Source: Phytophthora hibernalis
Lineage: Eukaryota > Oomycota > Peronosporomycetes > Peronosporales > Peronosporaceae
Length of the DNA: 64,000 bases
NCBI GenBank assembly: GCA_012656075.1
Contig: JAAKBF010000033.1
Span: 310,001 to 374,000, forward strand
Direction: 5' to 3'
Shown here piece after piece: positions 22,601 to 30,795 of this stretch (position 1 is the stretch's first letter; the number at the start of each line of letters is the position of its first letter). The notes below the pieces were generated by a model. It worked only from the letters and a program-made list of their open reading frames with translations, ran no database searches and was not told the DNA's origin. A program made the translations under genes and the position numbers.

Positions 22601-24910
22601 AAGTAGAAGAAAGTGCCCAGGATGAACGATACCGACAGATTCACCGGAATCTGCACCACCGTCTCTGCAATGGCGTACGACATTGTGCGGAAGAAGTTGC
22701 GCGGACGCTGCTTGTAGAACACGCCACGGAGCTGGAAAGAGATCGTGATCTGCTGCCACGCCTGCCGCTGGAAAAGCGCGATACTGAAGAAGATCATGCG
22801 CAGGTAGTACGTCGAGCTCACGTTGAAGTAGATCATACCGAGCACCAGACCCACGATAAGCGCCTCAAACAGTTTACCCCACAGCAACGGTGGGTCACGC
22901 AGCCAAATCAACTTCTGCCGGTGAAGCAGCAGCAGTGTGCTCGGCACGAACGCTAGACCAAACTCAGACTTCTGCTTCGAGCGCGCCAGGTTGGCCACGC
23001 TCTTGGCCTTCTGGAAATCCTCCGGGTTCTCGAACTGGTGCTCGTTGAACCCCTTGCTAATCGCGTCATGCGTCTTCTTGTAAATGTTCGACTGGCAGAA
23101 GAGATTGTTGAAGTCTTCGGAAGACACAGCAAGATCCTTCCTTGGCACCTTTCCATTGGAGTACCGGTGACCACGGCCCGAAGTCACCTCAATCAAAAAG
23201 TCGGCTGGATCCACGCGAGGGGGCAGACGAAGCCGCGCTCATCGAAGTACTCCAAGATTTCGGTCCTCGGACCATGGTACACCATGTGACCTTCGTTCAC
23301 CATCAGGATATCGTCGAACTGCTCCACAACCTCCGGCGTCGGCTGCAACAGCGCCACGATGACCGACCCGCCCAACGTCTTGCACCACGTCCGAAGCGCC
23401 TTGATGATGTCGAATGTCGCGGCACTATCCAGACCCGTTGAGATCTCGTCACACAGGAATAAGCTCTGGCCACCCACCAGCACCTCACCCACCGTCACAC
23501 GCTTCCGCTCGCCACCGCTCACACCGCGCAGCAAAGCATTGCCCACCACCGTGTCGGCACAGCTCTCCAGACCCAAGATCTGCAAGAGCAGCTCCGTTCG
23601 CAGTGCTGCGATGTCGCGCATCTCTTCGGGTTGGTCCTCCGGACGGCCGTTCACACACATGTCCGCGAACTTGAACGTCTCACGCACCGTAAGTGTCGGG
23701 ATGTGGTTGTCCGTCTGGTCTACCAGACCAACGAGCTTTACCAGGTCGATCTCCTCGCCCTTGAGACCCGAGTACAGGATTTCTCCGCCAATCTCTGTGC
23801 TATCATTGTCTTGCAGCTTGCCGGCCAGCGCCTTGAGGAACGTCGACTTGCCGGCGCCGGGGTTGGCCAGGATCAACGTCATGGAACCCGGTTTGATGAT
23901 GCCGCTCATCGGATGCAGCGCCTGCTTGGTGGCCATGGGGACCTTCTGCCACGGCGTGAAGATCTGTGCCAGGTGCGACCCCACTGTGCCGTATGCACCA
24001 GCTTGCGCCGGCACTTGCACCGAGAAGGACAGGTTCTCGAAGCGCACCTCGGGCGTCGGTAGCTGGAGGTTGATCTTGCGTGACAAGTGGTTGTACTTGT
24101 TGTAGAACCGCTCGAGGCCGCCGTTGAGCATCGTCTCGAGGTTCTCCGCTCGCAGTGTGCTGTACCGACTCGTCATGGTGTCACCACCACGGTTCGAGTA
24201 CGGGTCTTGCAAACTGCGAAAGTTGAGCGATCGGTACACGCCGGGAACCTCTTCGCCCGCGTCGTTGGCCTCTGGCTGTAGTAGACTCATCTTGGACTTG
24301 GATTCCGTGGGGATGATCGATTCAGGCAGAAGTCTCTCGGCGGGTGTCTCGTTCAGCTGGGGTGGTTGACCGAACGGGTGTGGGGTGGTCCTCGGCAAGC
24401 CGAGGTAGATCCAGGAATGAAGACTGGAGAGCTGCAGCGCAAGAGGTGAGCGACCAGGTGCATATGTCCGCCACGCAGAGTCGAAGACAAACGAATCCGA
24501 GCAGTTCTATCCCACCAGTCTCGATTCATGTATGTACGAGACGGAAGGACGAGCATGCCGTATGGAGGCCTCAGATGTATAGGCTTTTGGTCTCCGAAGC
24601 CTCGGTTCCACTAAAGATAATCAATCTTGTCGTGGGCGGACGACAATTTTGTGCATGCGTCTTATGTTGCCAGCTGTGTCAGGATATCATAGCGGCAACG
24701 CTTGAGGTGGGCAGGACCAACGTATCCGATGGCTTTGTCTTGGCTACGAGTCACACGTGCTGTGGCAGGCTCCGCCATTGAATTCGTCACCCGGGTATTG
24801 TACGAAAAGATGACTTCATTTTTTACTGTGTGTAAATTTTAAACTAAAGTATTTGAACTAAAAAGTAAAAATGTGTCAAAATCTTTAAAAAAACATTTCG
24901 ACACTGCTTT
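19671..24910. repeat. 5.2-kb segmental duplication, copy 2 (inside the Copia element)
   Basis: This matches 2265-7498. It starts in the middle of the membrane-protein coding block without the rest of that gene, so it is the derived copy. At the right edge the sequence changes from ACTGCTTT to about 40 bp of unknown origin and then to inverted Copia integrase. It lies inside the inverted interval, so before the inversion the two copies faced each other as inverted repeats around the 5' half of the Copia. Confidence 0.93.
20246..24398 (-). CDS. PDR-type ABC transporter (ABCG full transporter), copy 2, two frameshifts
   Basis: This is the near-identical duplicate of the transporter at 2838-6987, with the same NBD-TMD-NBD-TMD order and all Walker A, signature and Walker B motifs. 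It is more complete: one frame covers residues 1-395 (24398-about 23215), a second about 880 residues (23214-20540) and a third the last 130. The break at about 23220 falls in a GGGGG run that copy 1 shares. The break at about 20543 (one C missing) is not in copy 1. One coding substitution near 23766 changes Asp in copy 1 to Gly here. If the shared gap at 23220 is also a sequencing artefact, both copies could encode functional proteins. Confidence 0.92.
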
Positions 24911-24959
24911 TGTTTACATTAACCCGTATGTTGTACCAAACAACATAAGAGAATCCGAA

Positions 24960-25352
24960 GACGACAATGTCGCTGAGGTTAGGCGTGCTCTTCGTGAGCA
25001 TCTGCAGCGGCGACTTAGACCCCGGGTTCGCCTTGCTCGGGCTCCGGTTTAAAATGTAAGCAGCGTACTCGGTGGCATCCCCCAGAAACTAAGGGGCAGC
25101 CCACAAGCAAACACCATGATACACACCAAGTTCATTATGGTGCGGTGCATCCTTTCCGCCTTGCCGTTGCTAACCTGGTTCCTAGGCTCACGCACTTGTC
25201 TGGCGATGCCCGTGTCCTTAAAGAACAGGTCGAGCGTCTGGTACTCTCCTCCGCCGTCCGTACGAAATACGTGGATGCGGCAGTTGAACTGTCTCTCAAT
25301 GAAGGCCATGAAGTGCTTAAACTTCTGCGCAGCGACGTCCTTGGTTATCGCA
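24960..25352 (-). pseudogene. Copia integrase core, inverted middle fragment
   Basis: On the minus strand from 25352 the sequence reads ITKDVAAQKFKHFMAFIERQ, then FRTDGGGEYQTLDLFFKDTG with the second catalytic Asp, then NQVSNGKAERMHRT with the catalytic Glu, and, after a one-base gap in the GGGGG run near 25090, SKSPLQMLTKSTPNLSDIVV. It follows on directly from the integrase that stops at 9711 and ends where the 3' half at 41343 resumes (IVHRDTKNKSLGERGK). It is thus the missing middle of the same Copia, displaced and flipped by the inversion. About 40 bp of non-Copia sequence (24911-24955) separate it from duplication copy 2. Confidence 0.9.
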
Positions 25353-25795
25353 CTATTTGGTCTCAGTCAAGCTATCTGGCGTGGGGTACGGATGCTACGG
25401 TCGGCGCTATGAGATTAGGAACATGTGATGCTAATTTTCCTTGGGTAGCGTATGCCCCTGTGAGAGTCGGTGCTTATACGAATGCAAGCGACCGGAGACT
25501 AAAGAAAGACATTGTAGTGATGCCTTATGGTCTAAATGAAGTTATGCTTATGAAGCCAAGGAAGTTTGCAATGAGAAACGATAACTCTCAGCATGTTGGA
25601 TTCATTGCACAAGAAATGCTTCAAGTAATCCCTGAATGTGTCTCGGGGTTGAATCAGTAGATGATGAGTTAAATGACGCTGGAGAGCCTATCAATCCGAT
25701 GGGTATTGATTTAGCGAGTCTCCAGCGTGCTATGCAAGGCCATCCAAGAACTCAAGGCTGAAGTTGATGAGTTGCGAGCAATTATCTCTGAATGA
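25350..25795 (+). CDS. Virion fibre C-terminus: intramolecular chaperone (peptidase S74)
   Basis: The plus strand encodes the end of the fibre gene that is cut at 9712. After TDATVGAMRLGTCDANF comes ASDRRLKKDIVVMPYGLNEV, then MKPRKFAMRN and HVGFIAQEMLQVIPEC. Ser-Asp-Arg-Arg-Leu-Lys-Lys-Asp is the hallmark of the S74 endosialidase-type chaperone, where the Ser is the autocleavage residue. A short coiled coil ends the protein (AIQELKAEVDELRAIISE). The family folds trimeric tail fibres and then cuts itself off. There are frame changes near 25400, 25650 and 25737. The stop TGA (25793-25795) overlaps the next start as ATGA. The 5' part of this open frame (25145-25349) is only antisense to Copia. 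Confidence 0.85.
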
Positions 25796-26117
25796 GTATA
25801 GCCATGGCTGGCGCTTATAAGTTTCGTGTTTCAAGAAAGTATGACGGGAGATGCCCGAGGTCGCCAGACCCTCGGGTGGAACCCCGAGAGCCTTGGCTCT
25901 CTGCTCTGTTTGCTGATGGTAGAATTGTCTCTTTTGGTGATATTAAGCGGAATGGTACGCCTTATGCTCAATACAAAGACCGTACAACACTGAAAGCTTA
26001 CCAAGACTACGATCACAGGATAAGAAGCGGCGTGAAGCGTACTACAAACGTCATGGTCCAATTGATGGAGATAATGGATATACACCCGATTGGTTCAGTA
26101 AAACGTTTCTTTGGTAG
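25792..26117 (+). CDS. Small viral protein with DUF5754-like C-terminal motif
   Basis: The start ATG overlaps the fibre stop as ATGA, so the two genes are translationally adjacent. The N-terminal part is RVSRKYDGRCPRSPDP; the middle is GRIVSFGDIKRNGTPYAQYKD. After a one-base shift near 26025 the C-terminus reads RREAYYKRHG and TPDWFSKTFLW, then stops at 26117. The His/Arg-rich segment followed by a Trp-Phe-x(4)-Phe-Leu-Trp end recurs in uncharacterised proteins of large DNA viruses. The DUF number is from memory and tentative. Function unknown. Confidence 0.55.
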
Positions 26118-26129
26118 AGTATAGCAACA

Positions 26130-26302
26130 ATGGGTTGCGGACCAAGTAAAGAGCTCAAAACTGATTTAACTTCCAGATTGTTGGATCGTCCATGCTCCAA
26201 GCTGATAAGATTATTGTCCTCGGTGATAGTGTTTTCCTTCCAACTCAAAATCCCGATGGGGAGTCTGCCATCATTGATATCAGTTTCAATGATAAAAAAT
26301 GA
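26130..26302 (+). CDS. Small viral protein with N-myristoylation/palmitoylation signal
   Basis: The gene starts 13 bp after the previous stop and encodes about 57 residues, with one base missing near 26190. The N-terminus MGCGPSKE fits the N-myristoylation rule (Gly2, Ser6, Lys7) and has Cys3 next to it for palmitoylation. The C-terminal part (KIIVLGDSVFLPTQNPDGES) is acidic to neutral. Such dual acylation would place it at a membrane. Function unknown. The call depends on accepting the one-base gap, though the N-terminal signal does not. Confidence 0.5.
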
Positions 26303-26343
26303 GTGTCTATTGTGGATATCAAAATAAACTCGTGCGAGTGGCA

Positions 26344-26653
26344 TTAAGTAAGCTTAGAACCCTTGGCTCGGTGCTTGCGCCCCTTGCCTTCAGGGTATTG
26401 CTTAGATAGCAAACGTCTTCACAGTTTTAGTCTTTTTCCGGCTGGTAAGCCCACATGCGGCCACCTTCGGTTTGCGTTGATGCATCCACCTCCCGGATTG
26501 ACTTATTGCCCATACAGCTGCCTGAGTCTTCTGAGGTCGGTCATGAATGATTAGATTCTTCATAATTGCTTTGAGTTCAGCGACATTGTTATCGGCGTTA
26601 TCACCATACCTACCAGATGAGCTGGAAATAATGCGGGGGTTGAAGAAGAGCAT
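26344..26653 (-). CDS. Small basic viral protein, unknown
   Basis: The open frame from ATG 26653 encodes 83 residues with a hydrophilic N-terminus (NPRIISSSSGRYGDNADNNV), a helical middle and a Lys/Arg-rich end (SRKKTKTVKT). If a base is missing near 26405 it would extend to 26344 with a further basic tail (KQYPEGKGRKHRAKG). The start lies 7 bp from the stop of the large upstream gene on the same strand. I do not recognise the family; composition suggests nucleic-acid binding, which is inference. Confidence 0.4.
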
Positions 26654-26659
26654 AGTGTT

Positions 26660-29162
26660 TATAGTAGTCGAGTTATAATTTGCTTGAATTCTTTATCGTC
26701 AATGAGACGATTGCTGTACATATCCACAGTGAGAGACTTGAGCTGCTTAATAATGCTTGGATTATCATTTCCTAACTCAATCTCCCCTTGAGCTTGTCAT
26801 ACTCAGCACGAAGGGTTTCCAATGGATCCGTGAGCTTATCGTGGAAATTGTACTGGAGATGGGTGATTGCAAGGATCTCTTTGAACATTTTTTATCTTCG
26901 ACGCTGAGCTTATCATACGTTGGCTGATCAATGTGTTGCTTATAAACAAGAGTTCTGATCATGCCTTGAAGACTATCACTGATCTGGCACTTTGGTCCGC
27001 ACTTTCGATGATTCGGTTGCACAATCACAAGAGTCTTAGCATCGAGGTCACGAATACGGATATACTTGCTACCAAGCTGGCGATATACGTAGGCACTTGG
27101 TGTAGCTAAGCCCTGAATCTCATTGAGATTGTAGGTTCTTCCACGCCTGACAACACCTTCCAGTGGAGCCACACCAGCTCCTCTTAGCCCACGACCCTTC
27201 AATCCGCTGTCTTTGTTGATTGCATCGCTATAAGCCATAGACTTCGCGTTGAATACCGCTTTAGTAGCTCTCATAGTTGATTTTGCTGCCTGTAGTGCCG
27301 ATCGAGCTGATTTTGAGCTATTTCCTTTGACAGCGTTCTTAGCCTCATAATATCGCTTTTGAGCGTCACCATACTCCTGATAAGCCCGTTCAGAGTCATC
27401 ATGAAGCTTTTGCAAATGTATTTTATATATGGTTCAGTACCTTGTCGCCTGATATCATGTCCCGTATTCAGTATTGCTTCATTTAATATTTTAAGATTAT
27501 CTTCAAGATTTTTGCGCCTCTGCTGATCGAGTTTCTTATCCTTAACCAATTTTGCTGCTTCCTCTTCATTTGATGGGAAGGGATACTCAACTTCCTTGAG
27601 ATATTTATCTAAATCCTCAAATCCATCGAGCAACGATATGAATGTCTGATATTCTTCATCAACCCCTTCATCGCTTCTCCAGATACTTGCTTGTGTTTCC
27701 CATTTCTAATATTCAAGGGTTTGGTTTCAGATGGCTCACCAAAATAGTATTCAGGATGCATTTTAACACTACTCTTAGACTCAATGATTGGTTTGAGTCT
27801 GAACGGTATTTTTACACCTTTAGAATTAAGACCACTGTAGTAATCGGTTAAGATTTTTTAGCATCGTTGTCAGCATTGGATAGGTTTTGATCCATGTCTT
27901 CATCAACTCCAGTCATTGTACCTTGACGTGCCTCTCCTACACCTTCTGTGAAATCGTTCGCATCAAGTTCTTTATCCACATCACCAATCATTTCTAAGTC
28001 AAGTCCTTTCGATCTGACCATATCTACAAATGATTCGAGCGTAAGCTGCCAATTGAGTTTCTTAGTTATAGAGGGCTTGATTTTATTACTTTCCTTGCCG
28101 AAAACGCCAATCATACTACCATCGATCCATACATAGCCATTAGCATCAAAAGGAGTTGCTTTGTTGGTTCCTTTAAGTATAGGAACAATCTTCTTCATTA
28201 AACCGTTGGATTCAAGTAGTTCCTTATTTTTATCAATGATCGAGTACATTTTGAATTTGTTATAAGTCTGATCGGAAGTTGTGGAAGTTGATTTATCAAA
28301 TTCGAGAAGTCGTTGTTTGCTTTGTTTATAGTAATTCGGTGTGTTTGATAGGCTACGCTTTTTACCAATCAGTCTCTCCCATACCTGATGTGGTGCATTT
28401 TTATCCTCTTTACCCATTTCATTACGTTCTCGTTTCTCATTGATGTAATTGAGAAATCGAGCGTCATTAGTTAGTACCACACCGATATGGTCGTATGTCT
28501 CTGACCAATTGATGCTTGGAACTAAAACAAGCTTGTTTAATCTAATACTGTATGTCTTTGCTCCATTTCCAATATAATACTTCGTTAGCTGGCGTCCATT
28601 AGAAGCGACGGGATGAATACCCAATTCTGCAAGAATCGGATAAACTTCAAATATATCTCCAACTGCTTGCTTTGATCGCTTCTGTTCATCGATCTCATCG
28701 TTGCCATCATCACTAAGCAAAGTATCATCTGTATCATCGACTGTTGCCTTATCCTCACCAACCCCAACATCTGATGTCGTTGGTCAAGCTTGAAAGTTTT
28801 GGTCAGTTGTATCAGGTTGTGTTTGAAATCCTATTTCAGCTGCATCAGGGTGTGTATGTATTTCAGCATCTACCATAATGGGGCGAACATTTACTTCAGG
28901 ATCAGTTGATACCTCAGGGTTTGTTTGGGAGGATTATCACTCATCGTTTTTAAGGGCTCAGATGATCCGGTGGAGGAATCTGTCTGAGCTGATGTGGAAG
29001 ATGTGGAAGTTATGCTAATAGTTTTACCTACGTCACTTGCCCACGATGCGCCTTCATACATATCACGCTTAGCATTAGCTTGACGAACACGACGTTGAGC
29101 TTTTTCAAGAAGCTCCTGTCGTTTTTGCTCTCTCTGAGCGAGGATGTGAAATTTGAAAACAT
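26660..29162 (-). CDS. Large Maverick-like protein of unknown function, several frameshifts
   Basis: One gene of about 830 residues can be followed from ATG 29162 to TAA 26660. The N-terminus is a charged helix (SLREQKRQELLEKAQRRVRQ). A Ser/Thr- and Asp-rich linker follows, then a globular region (28630-27900; VYPILAELGIHPVASNGRQL, FDANGYVWIDGSMIGVFGKE). A region with PFRLKPIIESKSS lies near 27800, then helices (27600-27250), and the C-terminal block GSKYIRIRDLDAKTLVIVQP ... DQPTYDKLSVEDKK ... LRAEYDKLKGEIELGNDNP. The frame breaks lie near 28925, 28785, 27855, 27660, 27410 and 26890, most of them in A or G runs. I know no function. The C-terminal block recurs in Polinton-like viruses as far as I remember, which would make this a conserved structural or DNA-handling protein. 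Confidence 0.55.
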
Positions 29163-29210
29163 TGTGTCTATATCAAACGAATCATAAAAAATGAGTAGTC
29201 TTATATACTC

Positions 29211-29576
29211 TTACCAGTAGCTCGGCATAATTGAGTCGTGTCGAAACTGAGAGTACGAATGACAAATATGGTTTCGCTCATTTAGAAGGCTTAGATAACG
29301 ATCCTTAATGCAGTGAAATGGAACACCAAATATTGCTTCCAACTCAAGGCGATACTTATGATTTACTACCGTTTTCCGGAAATTGGCTGCTGCATCAAGG
29401 TTCATTAGTTCGTTCTTGATTCGGCTTACTTCCTGGATAATCCATAGCTTCCGCTGAAGCTTAGCAAGCTCACGGTCCTCTTCTAAACAACTGGGGCACA
29501 TTATATTATTACTATATGTCAAGTCAGATAATTCAAAACTTTTCGCAAAATAGATCAAACAATATACTTGAGTCAA
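29211..29576 (-). CDS. Small viral protein, unknown
   Basis: The open frame has 121 codons. A likelier start is the internal Met at about 29501, followed by CPSCLEEDRELAKLQRKLWI, because the residues before it are hydrophobic and unlike the rest. The body is helical and charged, with a CPSC pair at the N-terminus. It lies between the integrase and the large unknown protein on the same strand. I recognise no domain. Confidence 0.4.
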   Translation of the reverse strand: MTQVYCLIYFAKSFELSDLTYSNNIMCPSCLEEDRELAKLQRKLWIIQEVSRIKNELMNLDAAANFRKTVVNHKYRLELEAIFGVPFHCIKDRYLSLLNERNHICHSYSQFRHDSIMPSYW

Positions 29577-29672
29577 AAGCTTACAGAGGATGTCTCTATC
29601 AAAATTATTTACAAGCTAACTATGACTCTTTTTGAATTCACTTCGGGCGTGGGGTCGCAGACCAGCGAGCGA

Positions 29673-30747
29673 TCAGCTCTTCCAGTACTCTGTCTCAAGG
29701 GTAGATCTCCTGTTTTTGTTAACCAGCCGCAGATTATCTTGTGGCTCCCAGGAGTCAGGTTCATTACCCAGCCATCTCACCAGATATTTGTACTTTCCAG
29801 AGCGTATTTTTGTGATCCAAGATCTTCTCCGCCTCAAGAATATCGCCTCGATTAATAGTAGCATCCGTAGTCTCTGATTTAACCATTTTAAGATCATTTG
29901 GTGCCTTGTAGAGGGTATGACCATTTTTGAGCGGATTTGGACTCGGTATCCATCAATTCCAACGATTGTATATACAGCTTTGCTCCATCGAGCAGCTTCT
30001 TTATCAAATGTCTGCTTCTTAAGTCGATATAGCACCTTTGCTCCGACTTCGAACTCATTCTCAACTCTCTCTGCTTCACCTTGATTGTGTTCCAGCTCTG
30101 ACCCAATGACTTTTCCTTTGGCCTCGTTTGGGGTCATTTTAATAGAGCGATGGAACGTGTTATTATAGTTTTCAATAACATCGCTGATAAGCTTTTGCGT
30201 AATCCTCTTGGGAGACATTTTAGTTAGTCTCTGCTTCAAGGTCCTGTTGAATCGTTCGATTTTGCCCATGGTTCCGTGATCACCAGGCTCATTGTTGTAG
30301 TGCTCAATGTTCTTACTTTGGAAGAATTCTTGAGCCTGTGAGTTCATGAACTCGCTTCCATTATCGCTTGTCAGGATATCAACTGTGTGAAGGTGAACAA
30401 ATGCTTTAAGCGTTGCTAACACAGTTGCTGCCTCTTGTTTGATAAGAGCTTTGCGTATCCCAACCTTGAGTTGATGTTGATAGCAGTCAAAATTGGTCGT
30501 TTCTCCCAAAACGCAAGATCCATTTGCCACGAATTGGGGTTGTGTGAAGCTATTTTGAAGCCATCAAATCGATTCTTCTGATCCTGAAATCGCTGAATAT
30601 CGGTCTGGTTAGCATACCACTCCTTCACGATTTTGATAGTAATCTTAGGGTCTAACTCCTTTGCCTCCTGATACAGAGCTTGAGTGCCGATAAAGCCGGT
30701 CTTTGGATCATAGTAGAGTTTATTTTAGTAGATCTTGAAAAACATGA
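29673..30747 (-). CDS. Maverick/Polinton integrase (RVE) with chromodomain
   Basis: This integrase joins the viral DNA ends to the host chromosome. From ATG 30747 the protein would start MFFKIY but meets a stop six codons in. The frame continues with YYDPKTGFIGTQALYQEAKE and KEWYANQTDIQRFQDQ (zinc-binding/N-terminal region). The RVE core shows NSWQMDLAFW (first Asp), TSDNGSEFMN (second Asp) and GTMGKIERFNRTLKQRL (Glu), so the D,D,E triad is complete. A chromodomain ends it (KYKYLVRWLGNEPDSWEPQDNL). Frame breaks lie near 30720, 30425 and 29875. The length of about 355 residues and the Trp/Gln-rich segments are typical of Maverick integrases rather than Gypsy ones. Confidence 0.88.
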
Positions 30748-30795
30748 TCCTATATTTAGATGGAAAAAAAATAAGCATCAGCTCGATATATCCCC

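Noticed and set aside
2265..24910. Inversion caused by recombination between the two ABC-transporter copies
   Set aside because: The copies are in direct orientation now, and the breakpoints (9710 and 25351) lie outside them.
25145..25349. The 5' part of the open frame leading into the S74 domain as viral coding sequence
   Set aside because: It is antisense to the Copia integrase core; the true upstream part of the fibre lies at 9712 on the minus strand.
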